Origin: Vibrio harveyi NBRC 15634 = ATCC 14126 = KCTC 12724
GTDB taxonomy: Bacteria > Pseudomonadota > Gammaproteobacteria > Enterobacterales > Vibrionaceae
Length of the DNA: 64,000 bases
Reading direction: 5' to 3'
Assembly (NCBI RefSeq): GCF_001591145.1
Contig: NZ_BCUF01000004.1
Coordinates: forward strand, 121,195-185,194
Shown here in pieces: positions 10,937-20,433 of the stretch. A program made the translations under genes and the position numbers. The notes under the pieces were generated by a model, which was given only the letters and a program-made list of their open reading frames with translations, was not told where the DNA came from and made no database searches. Numbering within the stretch: the stretch's first letter is position 1; each line of letters begins with the position of its first letter.

Positions 10937-11467
10937 ATGAGCTTAAACAACGTACCAGCAGGTAAATCTTTGCCTGAAGATATCTATGTCGTTATTGAAA
11001 TCCCAGCTAATGCGGATCCAATCAAATACGAAGTAGATAAAGACACTGGTGCTGTATTTGTCGACCGTTTCATGTCTGCGCCAATGTTCTACCCATGTAA
11101 CTACGGCTATGTGAACAACACCCTTTCTCTAGATGGCGACCCAGTGGACGTACTGGTTCCGACCCCTTACCCATTAATGCCAGGTTCTGTGATTCGCTGC
11201 CGTCCAGTCGGTGTATTGAAGATGACGGATGAATCCGGTGAAGATGCGAAAGTCTTCGCTGTACCGCACTCTAAAATCTCAAAAGAGTACGAAGGCATTC
11301 AAGATGTTGACGATATTCCAGAGCTACTCAAAGCCCAAATCACACAGTTTTTTGAACGTTACAAAGAGCTTGAAGCAGGTAAGTGGGTGAAAGTGGATGG
11401 TTGGGCAGATGTGGCTGCCGCAAAAGCAGAAATCCTAGAATCTTACGAGCGTGCGCAAAACAAGTAA
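10937..11467 (+). CDS. ppa: Inorganic pyrophosphatase
   Basis: A 176-residue family I soluble pyrophosphatase that hydrolyses PPi and drives biosynthetic reactions forward. The signature DGDPVDVLV is at residues 66-74, and the N-terminal SLNNVPAGK and [18 protein letters not shown] stretches match the enterobacterial enzyme. The ATG at 10937 is preceded by AAAAGGA with good spacing and gives the family length; an ATG at 10919 would add six residues and covers the ribosome binding site. Confidence 0.97.
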   Translation: MSLNNVPAGKSLPEDIYVVIEIPANADPIKYEVDKDTGAVFVDRFMSAPMFYPCNYGYVNNTLSLDGDPVDVLVPTPYPLMPGSVIRCRPVGVLKMTDESGEDAKVFAVPHSKISKEYEGIQDVDDIPELLKAQITQFFERYKELEAGKWVKVDGWADVAAAKAEILESYERAQNK

Positions 11468-11485
11468 TTGCGAACGCCAGAAAGC

Positions 11486-11513
11486 AAAAGAGCTGCAAAT
11501 TAGCAGCTCTTTT
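11486..11513. terminator. ppa terminator, bidirectional
   Basis: AAAAGAGCTGC pairs with GCAGCTCTTTT around a six-base loop, between convergent ppa and the DUF2799 gene. Confidence 0.85.
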
Positions 11514-11530
11514 CTGTTATATCGTTTTGA

Positions 11531-11890
11531 CTAATACTCGCCAGCGGTAGAAGTTCGACCCGATTCATAATTTTGTTTGAAAAACGGGTCAATATCATCA
11601 CAAATGCCAAAGTAAGGCATATCTCGTACGCCAAGCATATAAGCACTTTGCTCACAGTACTCTTTTTTACCTTCTTGGTAACCAGATTGATAAGCCATGA
11701 TCAGTTCCGGTGTAGCACGATTTGTATCATCAAGCTTGACGATACGGTCTTCCGATAATTCAATCAGACCATCGAGAGCAGATTGCTTACCGAAGTCCTG
11801 CCAATCTGTTACGTTCACTGAATCTGGTAACCTTGTTTGCGCACAAGCGGTGAGAAAAAGCAGCATGGCGCCGATGATGATGGATCTCAT
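11531..11890 (-). CDS. DUF2799-family lipoprotein
   Basis: A 119-residue protein with a lipoprotein signal: hydrophobic segment then LTAC, with lipidated Cys16. The mature part has the DUF2799 pattern W-x-D-x-G-x-x-S/A-x-x-DG (from residue 30) and a later YQSGYQEGKKEYC segment. AAGGAG precedes the ATG. The function is unknown; it is presumably anchored in the envelope. It is separated by 123 bases from ytfP upstream. Confidence 0.75.
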   Translation of the reverse strand: MRSIIIGAMLLFLTACAQTRLPDSVNVTDWQDFGKQSALDGLIELSEDRIVKLDDTNRATPELIMAYQSGYQEGKKEYCEQSAYMLGVRDMPYFGICDDIDPFFKQNYESGRTSTAGEY

Positions 11891-12013
11891 AAGTTCTCCT
11901 TGGGCTTATACAAAAGACCGTCGGAAACTCACTTTCATACCCCTTTATCGAGTACTCATTCGACAGTCATACACTTTCACTACAAATGCTTACGCGTACT
12001 CGCGGAGTATGGT

Positions 12014-12361
12014 TCACACTCTCTGACACCAATCACCAGATGCAATCTCTTCACTCAACTGCTCAGTGTCTTGATACAAGTAGATCCAAGCTTGGCCAAA
12101 AGGTGTAGTAATGCTTTCTCGACGATACTCAACCGGTACGTCTTCTAACTTATCAAGTTCCTGCAGCGTGTCATTATCAATCAAATAAACTTCGCCCTGT
12201 ATCGCATTTTGTCCGACCGACAAAGCCGGGTAAGGACCTAAATCATACAGAGCGAATTGGGCATCTGTTTCATGATGACCAAGAAACTCAGCAGTGCTTA
12301 AAAAGTGATGATTGCACTCTCCTTTGCGCAAAGTTCCATACACAAACACTAAATGTTGCAT
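12014..12361 (-). CDS. ytfP: Gamma-glutamylcyclotransferase-family protein YtfP
   Basis: A 115-residue single-domain protein of the GGCT-like superfamily. The substrate-binding loop VYGTLRKGE is at residues 7-15 and the rest fits the small beta-barrel fold. Members act on gamma-glutamyl amines or peptides, but the E. coli homologue's substrate is unsettled. AGGAG lies five bases before the ATG. It is 28 bases downstream of tamB, the same arrangement as in E. coli, so it is likely co-transcribed with tamA-tamB. Confidence 0.88.
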   Translation of the reverse strand: MQHLVFVYGTLRKGECNHHFLSTAEFLGHHETDAQFALYDLGPYPALSVGQNAIQGEVYLIDNDTLQELDKLEDVPVEYRRESITTPFGQAWIYLYQDTEQLSEEIASGDWCQRV

Positions 12362-12389
12362 AGCCGCTCCTTCTGCTTACAAGCTAAGT

Positions 12390-15300
12390 TTAGTTGAATT
12401 CGAATTGATAGAGCAGGTCAACAGCACTATCAACACCTGAAACTGCCTCTAGGTACAAGTCTTTCATCAAACGATAACGCACTGTGAACTCACCTAATGA
12501 GGTAAAGATACCCACACCATATTTCACCTGTAAACCAGGAAGAATATAGCCGCTCACCGTTACTTGAGAATCGTCACCTGAGCCTGCTGTATCCAGTTGC
12601 AGATCTTGTACGCCAAAGGCTTCACCGATTTCGCCTACGACTTTACCGCTCTTCGCTAAACTCAAGCCAATAAGGGTCGTTGTCATCGCATTACCGCCCG
12701 ATTCTGCATCGATATCTTGACCTCGCAACAGGTAAGAAAGTGCATTCGCTTGCGGCATTGCCGGATCAGAGAAGATTTCCACCGTAGGATCACTTGCAGG
12801 ACCAGTCACACGTACACCCGCTGTCACATCATCTTGCGTGTTGTCCGGATTACGAATCGCTTTGATCGAGACATAAGGCTGATCCGCTGGTCCATTCATC
12901 ATGATCTTACCTTCTTGGATGACCAAGTCTTGCCCAAATGAGCGATAAGAACCGTCAATGATGTTCACCTCACCGACAATAAACGGACCTTTGTCTTTTT
13001 GCGTCACGTTGAGGTTACCTTGCAAGTCACCTTTTAGACCAAACGCAGACAACTGGAAATCATCGCCGATTTTGATGTTAATGTTGGTTTCAACGTTAAA
13101 CGGCAACGCTTGCTCACCATCAACAGGCTGCATGTCTTTGTTCAAAATAACTGTGTCGCTTGAAACACCAACCGCACTTGGTGGCAGTTCATCAATTAAG
13201 ATACGTCCCCAAGGTAGATTAATACTGCCTTCGACCTTGGCAAGTTGAGGCGTCACATCAATAGTCATATCCGGTTTGACTTTGATTCTCACCATCGGTG
13301 GCATATCCACTTTAAGCTCTTCAGCGAACACACGAGCCTTAGTGTGCCAATTTTCTAGGTCACGCCAATCAGCATCGCCTTTAATCTCTAGCTTGCCATC
13401 TGGCGTAATGATCCCAGCATCTAAATCAGCTTGATGACCTTTAAAGTTAATCGCCACTTGTCCTGAATTGATATCAATTGGCGTGACTTCACCTTGCAGT
13501 TTCATTTGATCAATCAAGAACTGACCATTCACCTTTGGATGCATTACATCACCAGATAGAGCAAGGTCAGTGTTCATGTTGGCTTTAAACAGGCTGTATT
13601 CGCCAATCAAGGGCGCTAAGAAGTCCAAGTGGAATGTCGATAGCGACACCTTACCGTCAATCGTCGGCTTCTCGGACGACACATCATTCAGGGCGACTTT
13701 ACCAGACAAATCACCGTTATCCGTTACATCAAGCAACCACTCAGCATCTAGCTTATCTTGTGCCAACTTGGCTTTAAAACTCACACTTTCCCAACCGACT
13801 TTCACTGGTTGTTCTAGCGTTTGTTCTACCTGACCTTTTGGCATATCGACATTCACCGTGACTTCCGGTTTCATGTCTGGCGCCCATTTCGCGAAAGCAT
13901 TCGCGTTCACAGAACCTTGCAGTTTGGTTTCTGGCGGTAAGAATTGTTTGATTTGGTCGAAGTCAAAGTTAGTAATGGCTAACTTCGCTTCACCGCTTTT
14001 ACCAACGCTGATGTCTTCACTTAAACACACGCTTGATTTCGACTGTAACCAACAGTGTGCTTGCACATCAGCAATCTGCTTGTCGATGTTCACTTTGACT
14101 GCCGTCGACTTTTGCAATGCCCATGGACCTTGAGGCGTGCTCAGCGTTAAGCGGCGTAGTGCACCATCCCAAATCATTTCTGGCTTTTGCTTAAAGGTGC
14201 CTTCGATCTCTAAACTGCTCGAAACAATGTCTGAAACCACGTCGAGTGTCAGTTGGTGTAGCTTTTCATCGCCACTCACTTCCAAATCTGCACTGTCAAT
14301 TTTAATGTCGTCGTAGGTGATGTTCTTCGCAATTAGGCTAACATCGGCTTTTGGCGCAGGCAGTGGTGTAACATCCCCTTTTAGAGTGATGGTTTCCACC
14401 TTGGCTTGCTGCTGCCAATTCAGCTGGTTCAGCGCGAGATCTAAATTAATGTCCGGCTGTTTCAAACTGCCGCGAAGAGCAACCGTACCATTCATCTTAC
14501 CAGCAAGATCCGGTACGCTTTTCGCAAAATCAGGGAAATTAACATCAACATCCATCAAGATTTGTTTGTCGATTTTACCCTTTGCTCGCAAAGAGTTGGG
14601 ACCATGTGACAAAGCTAAACCTTGCGTGTTCAATTGAATATCTTCACCTTTACCGTTCTTATCTGAGGCTTCTAATTGACCTTCGATATGCAAAGGGTAG
14701 CCACGTAAAATACCGTCAATATCCAATTTAGGTAGACTCACTTGCCAGCCACCTTGTGCGGTTAATGACCCCGACGTCGACAAGCTGCCACTGATATCGC
14801 CTTCCGCTTCTTCCCACTGTAAGCCCGGTTGAATATTTTTTAAGTTCAGATCGGCTTGCCAGTTGATAGGTGCAGCCCAATTCGCCATGACTTTACCTGC
14901 AAGCTCACCACCCAGCGTTTTGACAACTAAGCTGCCTAAGTCAATCTGTTCTAAAGTACCTTTTCCGTTTAACACCACATCAACTGCTGGAATATCTTTA
15001 CCAGACGCCTTAGTTTCCAAGGCAACCGTGTAACCTTGTAAAGAGCCTTTCGCTGCAAGACTCGGGACCGATACTTGGTAATCACTCTTACCACTCAATG
15101 GCCATTGCGCCTCAACATCTTTCAATTTGATATCAAACGGCAACTCAGACTTAAGAGGTTGAATTTGCCCCTGAATCTTGGCTTTCACCAAATCAGATAA
15201 CGTGGCATCCAGTGATAAATCACCAACCGAGCCAGATGCCGTCAGTGACAATTTCTGACCTTTTACATCCGCTTGTTTAACCAATGCGTCAATTTGGGCT

Positions 15301-16304
15301 TGAATTGGGTAGTCACCTGATAATGTCACTTGAGTGCTTAACTGCCCTTTCACTTCTGGCATGTCAAGCTCAAGGGTTTTGACATCAACTTGGTCACCAC
15401 CCGCTTTGGCTTCTAACCCTAAATGATGAACGATAACCGGTGTGTCGCCAGCCAACTTAAAGTCATGAATATCGAGGCGCTGTGCTTCAATAGTGAGCGG
15501 AATCCAGACTTCAGGTAGAGCGATACCATTTGATTCAGGCTTAACATCTAACTTCTGTTCATCAGGCTTTGAACCTTTGTTAGCAGCAACATTTTCTGCA
15601 CCTTGCTGCGATGGCTTTTTAGACGCGTCTGAATTGAGCGATGTTGACGACTGGACTTCCGCGTCTTGCTCAACTTGAGCTTGATGGTTCGTTTTAGTGT
15701 CTTGAACTGGCGGCTGTTCCACACCCTCTTCACTTGGTGCAAGTGCCACATTAATGGTTTTCAATGCCGTAGGGGCAATCACCAAACGATCACCTTGCAT
15801 TGATAATGCGGTTGAAAAATCTTGCCAATCAATCTTATTCCCCAAGATATTCAGATTGATATCATTAAAGCTGACTTTATTGACAAAAATAGGCACTGGC
15901 GTACTGATAGAGCGCAATGGTGGCGTTTCTTCTTCAGGCTCGTCAGATGCCGGAGGGAGCTCTGGCATCTGAAAGTTCACCCCTTTCAGTGCCAACTCAT
16001 CGACACACACTTTCGGATCGAAGAAGCAACGGAAGTTGATAGCAAGCGTTACGCTTTCAACCTTAGCATCGACATGTAAGGATTCATCGACAAAGCTGAC
16101 GTTACGTAAAGCAAAACGCGGAAAAAGCGAACCTTGAACTTCTTCCACTTTGAGTTGCGGTAAGGCTTTCTCTGCCCCCCACAGCGCAAGTTTTAAACCC
16201 GGATGGGTGAAAAGCAATGTGCCAACAAAAACCGTCAGCAGCAATAATAGACTCAGCAGACCGATTGAGAGCCATTTCGTCCACTTCAGAGTTGTTTTGA
16301 TCAT
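12390..16304 (-). CDS. tamB: Translocation and assembly module inner-membrane component TamB
   Basis: A 1304-residue AsmA-like protein anchored by one N-terminal transmembrane helix (about residues 13-33) and spanning the periplasm as a long beta-rich groove. It works with TamA in outer-membrane protein insertion and, with related proteins, in phospholipid transport to the outer membrane. The C-terminal DUF490/TamB domain covers about residues 980-1304 and ends in Phe-Glu-Phe-Asn. A hydrophilic low-complexity insert rich in Gln, Ser, Asp and Lys occurs at about 190-260. Its ATG overlaps the tamA stop (ATGA), so translation is coupled. Confidence 0.95.
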   Translation of the reverse strand: MIKTTLKWTKWLSIGLLSLLLLLTVFVGTLLFTHPGLKLALWGAEKALPQLKVEEVQGSLFPRFALRNVSFVDESLHVDAKVESVTLAINFRCFFDPKVCVDELALKGVNFQMPELPPASDEPEEETPPLRSISTPVPIFVNKVSFNDINLNILGNKIDWQDFSTALSMQGDRLVIAPTALKTINVALAPSEEGVEQPPVQDTKTNHQAQVEQDAEVQSSTSLNSDASKKPSQQGAENVAANKGSKPDEQKLDVKPESNGIALPEVWIPLTIEAQRLDIHDFKLAGDTPVIVHHLGLEAKAGGDQVDVKTLELDMPEVKGQLSTQVTLSGDYPIQAQIDALVKQADVKGQKLSLTASGSVGDLSLDATLSDLVKAKIQGQIQPLKSELPFDIKLKDVEAQWPLSGKSDYQVSVPSLAAKGSLQGYTVALETKASGKDIPAVDVVLNGKGTLEQIDLGSLVVKTLGGELAGKVMANWAAPINWQADLNLKNIQPGLQWEEAEGDISGSLSTSGSLTAQGGWQVSLPKLDIDGILRGYPLHIEGQLEASDKNGKGEDIQLNTQGLALSHGPNSLRAKGKIDKQILMDVDVNFPDFAKSVPDLAGKMNGTVALRGSLKQPDINLDLALNQLNWQQQAKVETITLKGDVTPLPAPKADVSLIAKNITYDDIKIDSADLEVSGDEKLHQLTLDVVSDIVSSSLEIEGTFKQKPEMIWDGALRRLTLSTPQGPWALQKSTAVKVNIDKQIADVQAHCWLQSKSSVCLSEDISVGKSGEAKLAITNFDFDQIKQFLPPETKLQGSVNANAFAKWAPDMKPEVTVNVDMPKGQVEQTLEQPVKVGWESVSFKAKLAQDKLDAEWLLDVTDNGDLSGKVALNDVSSEKPTIDGKVSLSTFHLDFLAPLIGEYSLFKANMNTDLALSGDVMHPKVNGQFLIDQMKLQGEVTPIDINSGQVAINFKGHQADLDAGIITPDGKLEIKGDADWRDLENWHTKARVFAEELKVDMPPMVRIKVKPDMTIDVTPQLAKVEGSINLPWGRILIDELPPSAVGVSSDTVILNKDMQPVDGEQALPFNVETNINIKIGDDFQLSAFGLKGDLQGNLNVTQKDKGPFIVGEVNIIDGSYRSFGQDLVIQEGKIMMNGPADQPYVSIKAIRNPDNTQDDVTAGVRVTGPASDPTVEIFSDPAMPQANALSYLLRGQDIDAESGGNAMTTTLIGLSLAKSGKVVGEIGEAFGVQDLQLDTAGSGDDSQVTVSGYILPGLQVKYGVGIFTSLGEFTVRYRLMKDLYLEAVSGVDSAVDLLYQFEFN

Positions 16305-18013
16305 AGTTCAGGCCCCAACGAGAAGTGAATGCGGAATTCTGGATCAGGCTCGGAGTCGAGCCCCCAAGCAAAGTCAAAGCTCACCGGACCAACCGGTGAC
16401 GCCCAGCGGATACCAACACCCGCACCAGCCTTCCATTCTGGGGTTTCATTAAATGCATCACCAATATCGTAGAAAGCAGCGCCCCACCAGTTGCCGTAGA
16501 CACGGTATTGATATTCAAGGGTGCTGGTCACCATATACTTAGCACCCGTCAATGCACCACTGGCATCTTTTGGTGAAATAGACTCATAGCCATAACCACG
16601 AATGTTGTTATCACCACCAGCAAAGAAACGTAGTGATGGCGATAGTTTTTCAAATTCATCCGTAATGTTGGCACCGCCCTCTAAACGGAACAAACCACGG
16701 TGGTTTTGGCCAATACCGCGAATCCAAGATGTGCGTCCTAACAAGCGCAGTACTCGTGTTTCTGACAGCAAAGCAGTATCGCCATATTCAACGGTCACAC
16801 TCTGCTTATCCCCCCACATTGGCATATTGCCACCACGGGTCCGGGTTCGAGAAAAAGAAGCACCAGGCAAGACAAATTGCACACCATCTTCTTGCAAACC
16901 TTGCGAGAAGTTTTCGTACAGGTGGCGAACATACAAAGTCTTATGCCAACCACCGTCGGTGATCCAGTGGCGTTCTACCGCAAGATTCGATTCCAAACTT
17001 TCGGTATCTCGGTTATCAAGATGCTTGAGACCAAACTGCAATTGGTAGTATTCGTGTAGAACGTCATCAAGAGGGATTTTGTAGCCTGCTGTGATAGTTT
17101 GTTCAGGCTTGGAAAGAGAAAGAGCAGTATCAAAACTATGACCACGTGCGCTTACCCACGGTTTTTTCCATTTCAGCGTACCGCGAACACCCGTATCGGT
17201 CGAGTAACCAATACCAGTCTCAAGTTGGTTTTTAGCTGCAGGGGCAAGTGAGACTTTGATTGGCAGCTCGCGACCATCGTCTAGCTTACTTAAATCTGGC
17301 TCAACAAATACTGACGAAAACCAATCGGTATTAGACAGGTTTTGGTTGTATTCCCCAACTTCTGAAACCAAATAAAGTTCACCAGTTTTAAATGGACGCA
17401 GAGACTCAACACGGTCTTCCCAAATCTGACTTCCAAAAATCTCCACCGAGCCAAAGTGATAACGAATACCACTGTCATAATGAAGACGCACATTCGCTTC
17501 GTTAAGTTCGGGAACCACCTCAAGACGGCTTAAAGTGAAATCTCCATTAAAGTAACCACGTTGCAACGCTAAGTTACGAATACTTGATTTCAAGCTGTCG
17601 TATTCACCTTGATTTAAGATGCGTCCTACCTTCAATGGTGATTTTTCAAGAAGCTTAACGAATGCTTCGTCTTGGTTTGCCTCACCTGAAATCACCACAT
17701 CCATCAGTTTCACCCTTACAGGCTCACCCGGTTGGACATTGACGATCAATTCATCATTATCTTTCGTAATAGTGTATGAAATTTTCGCATGATAATAGCC
17801 GAGCGCATTGAGCGCTTCAGTGATACTTTGTTCCAATCGCGCCTGAAAACGCAGGGACGTGGAATAATCGTCTTCAGGAATGGAAGACAAATAAGCGTTC
17901 ACATTATCTTCTAGCGCACCATCGATCCCTTTAATTTTTAAGGAAACATCGGCATAAGCGCTATGAGAAAAGGCAAGTAGGCTGACAATGATCGGAGTAG
18001 CTTTTCTTATCAT
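16301..18013 (-). CDS. tamA: Translocation and assembly module outer-membrane component TamA
   Basis: A 570-residue Omp85-family outer-membrane protein. It has a signal peptide (residues 1-21), three POTRA-type domains (about 22-265) and a C-terminal beta-barrel (about 270-570). The RGYGYESISP segment near 465 is the conserved lid-loop motif (Arg-Gly-Tyr/Phe). It pairs with TamB, encoded immediately downstream with a four-base overlap. Confidence 0.95.
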   Translation of the reverse strand: MIRKATPIIVSLLAFSHSAYADVSLKIKGIDGALEDNVNAYLSSIPEDDYSTSLRFQARLEQSITEALNALGYYHAKISYTITKDNDELIVNVQPGEPVRVKLMDVVISGEANQDEAFVKLLEKSPLKVGRILNQGEYDSLKSSIRNLALQRGYFNGDFTLSRLEVVPELNEANVRLHYDSGIRYHFGSVEIFGSQIWEDRVESLRPFKTGELYLVSEVGEYNQNLSNTDWFSSVFVEPDLSKLDDGRELPIKVSLAPAAKNQLETGIGYSTDTGVRGTLKWKKPWVSARGHSFDTALSLSKPEQTITAGYKIPLDDVLHEYYQLQFGLKHLDNRDTESLESNLAVERHWITDGGWHKTLYVRHLYENFSQGLQEDGVQFVLPGASFSRTRTRGGNMPMWGDKQSVTVEYGDTALLSETRVLRLLGRTSWIRGIGQNHRGLFRLEGGANITDEFEKLSPSLRFFAGGDNNIRGYGYESISPKDASGALTGAKYMVTSTLEYQYRVYGNWWGAAFYDIGDAFNETPEWKAGAGVGIRWASPVGPVSFDFAWGLDSEPDPEFRIHFSLGPEL

Positions 18014-18179
18014 GCTTTTTAGCTGGACGAGGTTAAATAAACGTAAACAATAATAACGCCAAATAAAGGCTAAGTCTGTAATATTAATAGGTTTAACGCG
18101 GTCTATGTCATCACAACATCATATTCAGACTGAATAGATTTTTTCGCAAAATTAAGACACGTATTAAAGGACAAATACC

Positions 18180-18818
18180 ATGCTCAACAAACAGACAATG
18201 ATCAGTATAGAAGATGCACTGCCCGGTAGAGAGGCATCAATGCAGATCGACGACACTCATTTTGTCAATCAATCGAGTTTAACGGCGCAGCCACAAGCTA
18301 ACCAGCAACAGATTTTGTTTGGCATGGGATGCTTTTGGGGAGCTGAACGCCTGTTTTGGCAACTCGATGGCGTGCTCTCAACATCGGTCGGTTACGCTGG
18401 CGGTTATACTCCAAATCCAACTTACGAAGAAGTCTGCTCTGGAAAAACCGGACACACAGAAGTTGTTCGTGTCGTATTCGATGAAGCGGTAATTTCTGTA
18501 GAGCAGTTACTTGCGGCATTCTGGGAAAAACACGACCCAACTCAAGGTATGCGTCAAGGCAACGATTTGGGTACTCAATACCGCTCAGCGATCTACACCT
18601 ACTCTCAAGAACAACAAGATGCCGCTGAAAAATCAAAAGCTCAATATCAACAAGCACTGCAAGAAGATCAACGTTCAGCAATCACTACAGAGATCCAAGC
18701 AGCAGGTCCTTATTACTTTGCTGAAACTTACCACCAGCAATACCTAGCGAAGAACCCTAACGGTTATTGTGGTTTAGGCGGTACGGGCGTGTGCTTCCCA
18801 CCAAACCTACAAAGTTAA
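18180..18818 (+). CDS. msrA: Peptide methionine-S-sulfoxide reductase MsrA
   Basis: A 212-residue enzyme that repairs Met-S-sulfoxide. The catalytic motif GCFWGAER is at residues 50-57 with Cys51 the nucleophile. Two further cysteines near the C-terminus (Cys197 and Cys205 in a Gly-rich segment) are the recycling cysteines of the three-cysteine E. coli-type enzyme. The gene is divergent from tamA, as in E. coli. An ATG at residue 7 and one at 21 are alternative starts. Confidence 0.96.
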   Translation: MLNKQTMISIEDALPGREASMQIDDTHFVNQSSLTAQPQANQQQILFGMGCFWGAERLFWQLDGVLSTSVGYAGGYTPNPTYEEVCSGKTGHTEVVRVVFDEAVISVEQLLAAFWEKHDPTQGMRQGNDLGTQYRSAIYTYSQEQQDAAEKSKAQYQQALQEDQRSAITTEIQAAGPYYFAETYHQQYLAKNPNGYCGLGGTGVCFPPNLQS

Positions 18819-18826
18819 CCACAACG

Positions 18827-18853
18827 AAAAAGAGCGACAAAAGTCGCTCTTTT
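18827..18853. terminator. Bidirectional terminator msrA/ytfK
   Basis: AAAAGAGCGAC pairs with GTCGCTCTTTT across a four-base loop, between convergent genes. Confidence 0.87.
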
Positions 18854-18866
18854 ACAATTCTTGTCA

Positions 18867-19067
18867 TCAAACTGGAAGAGATAAAATCGCTTGGTTTACT
18901 TCTCTAAATACAGAGAGTTGCTTGGGATTTTTGACATCAGGTAATAGCACTTTTCCGTTGTCAAAACGGAACTCACCAATACCTGCAATTGAGAATTGAC
19001 CTTTGAATAAAGTCTTAACGAAACGCGCCACCTGACGTGGACGGTACACAGCAAACTCACGTAGCAT
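18867..19067 (-). CDS. ytfK: DUF1107-family protein, YtfK-like
   Basis: A 66-residue protein matching the YtfK/DUF1107 pattern: Arg-Pro-x-Gln-Val-Ala-Arg-Phe-Val-Lys, then GIGEFRFDNGKVLLP, then a C-terminal SVFREVNQ. The E. coli homologue is reported to stimulate SpoT-dependent (p)ppGpp accumulation under phosphate or fatty-acid stress; transfer of that role here is inference. I choose the ATG at 19067 because GAGG lies six bases upstream; the ATG at 19082 has its AAAGG directly abutting. It is next to msrA as in E. coli. Confidence 0.82.
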   Translation of the reverse strand: MLREFAVYRPRQVARFVKTLFKGQFSIAGIGEFRFDNGKVLLPDVKNPKQLSVFREVNQAILSLPV

Positions 19068-19282
19068 AACCAACCTCAACATCCTTTTGAGAAAACACCG
19101 ATTGCTCTTTCCTTGGCAACCTTTATGCGCAATTTGCGACGAACTTCATTCTATCAAATTCCAACGTGAACGCAACATTATTAGATGGCATACGTTAAAT
19201 AATTGTTATGTCGGGTTCTACATTTTTATGCACCGTACGTATATACTTGGTGAGTCTCACAACCTATATGGAACATAACAAC

Positions 19283-19834
19283 ATGAAAACTAAGACTCTC
19301 CTCCCTCTTCTACTCGCTCTTGCTCCGGGTCTGGCTCTGGCTCATAACCTATCTGTTGGTGAGAGTGTACCCGCAGCAAAAGTCGATGCTTATGGTGAAA
19401 TCGTACTGCAAGGCGAAGGTGTCGCTTACCAGCCTTGGGCAACTCAAAACATGCTGGGTAAAGTTCGTGTCATTCATGCAATTGCAGGACGCAGCAGCTC
19501 AAAAGCGATGAACGCACCACTAATGACAGCGCTAACTGAAGCGAAATTCCCAGAAGACGCTTACCAAACGACTACCATCATTAACCAAGATGATGCTGTT
19601 TGGGGAACAGGTTCATTTGTAAAATCATCGGCGCAAGACAGCAAACAAGAATTCCCTTGGTCTTCAATGGTGCTGGATGAAAACGGTGTTGTGGCAAACA
19701 CATGGGCACTGCAAGAAGAAAGCTCTGCAATCGTAGTCCAAGATAAGCAAGGTAAGATTTTGTTTGTAAAAGAGGGCGCATTAACGCCTGACGAAATCAC
19801 TCAAGTGCTTGGCTTAATCAAACAGAATATTTAG
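19283..19834 (+). CDS. ytfJ: YtfJ-family periplasmic protein
   Basis: A 183-residue exported protein with a clear signal peptide (MKTKTLLPLLLALAPGLALA) and the family's Gly-Lys-Val-Arg-Val, IAGRSSSKAMNAPL, YQTTTIINQDDA and EESSAIVV blocks. YtfJ proteins have a thioredoxin-like fold, but no redox CxxC is visible here and the function is unknown. The ATG at 19283 is used because translation from upstream in-frame starts would bury the signal peptide. Confidence 0.85.
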   Translation: MKTKTLLPLLLALAPGLALAHNLSVGESVPAAKVDAYGEIVLQGEGVAYQPWATQNMLGKVRVIHAIAGRSSSKAMNAPLMTALTEAKFPEDAYQTTTIINQDDAVWGTGSFVKSSAQDSKQEFPWSSMVLDENGVVANTWALQEESSAIVVQDKQGKILFVKEGALTPDEITQVLGLIKQNI

Positions 19835-19845
19835 ATCTGTTGATA

Positions 19846-19878
19846 TATACCCAAGTAACCTCGAGATGCTTGGGTATA
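19846..19878. repeat. Intergenic palindromic repeat, short form
   Basis: TATACCCAAG (19846-19855) pairs perfectly with CTTGGGTATA (19869-19878) around a 13-base loop containing CTCGAG. The 5' arm and loop recur at 33081 after cpdB, so this is a dispersed palindrome. It may also end ytfJ transcripts. Confidence 0.75.
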
Positions 19879-19985
19879 CAGCTCTCCGCTCATTACACAC
19901 TTTAAGCAAAGAGCCCCCTATTTTCCTGAGCGTAAGCTCTTATTTCACCTAGATAATTTACCCAAAACGAACAAAAGAGTGAACT

Positions 19986-20016
19986 TTTAACGAAAATGGG
20001 TGTTATATTATAACAC
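19986..20016 (+). promoter_or_regulatory. Zur box overlapping the -10 of the zinc operon promoter
   Basis: GTGTTATA-T-TATAACAC (20000-20016) is a perfect palindrome with eight-base arms matching the gammaproteobacterial Zur consensus core TGTTATAxTATAACA. A candidate promoter TTTAAC (19986-19991), 17-base spacer, TATAAC (20009-20014) places the -10 inside the palindrome, so zinc-loaded Zur would block RNA polymerase. The first operon ATG is at 20040. Confidence 0.85.
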
Positions 20017-20039
20017 TAGGTATCGTTTCAGGTTTTAAG

Positions 20040-20339
20040 ATGCATTCTCGTTGGCAAGTCACCACACATCATTGGCGTCGCACTGTCATATTACTCAGTG
20101 TTGCGCTGCTGCTTACCTGGAACTTTGCAACCATCGCGCATCAACTTGATCTCATCCCAGAACATCATAGCCATCATCATTGCCAGCTGTTTGCTGGTGC
20201 ACAACATGGTTTGGTCAAGCAGTTACCGGAGATAATCCCTCCAACCTACCAGCGCGCCGCACACTCTGACGCCATAGAACGGCAGTTCAGCCTTAGCGAC
20301 GTGCGTTATACTGCGCGTGCACCTCCTATTTTTGCTTAA
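20040..20339 (+). CDS. DUF2607-family small membrane protein of the zinc operon
   Basis: A 99-residue protein with a basic N-terminus, one hydrophobic helix (about residues 14-31) and a short His cluster (HHSHHHC, 42-48) just after it, followed by a soluble tail. The layout suggests a signal anchor with a metal-binding periplasmic segment. It is the first gene behind the Zur box and is followed at 95 bases by the His-rich protein, so a role in zinc uptake is inferred from position. I recognise it only as the Vibrio DUF2607 type; the biochemical role is unknown. Confidence 0.7.
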   Translation: MHSRWQVTTHHWRRTVILLSVALLLTWNFATIAHQLDLIPEHHSHHHCQLFAGAQHGLVKQLPEIIPPTYQRAAHSDAIERQFSLSDVRYTARAPPIFA

Positions 20340-20433
20340 ACTTAAGAAGTCCCCTTATAAGAAATTAAGGTTGCTAGTCGCACGATTTGAACTGCAACCA
20401 CATCAGAAAATTAAGCAAAATTAGGATAAGAAA

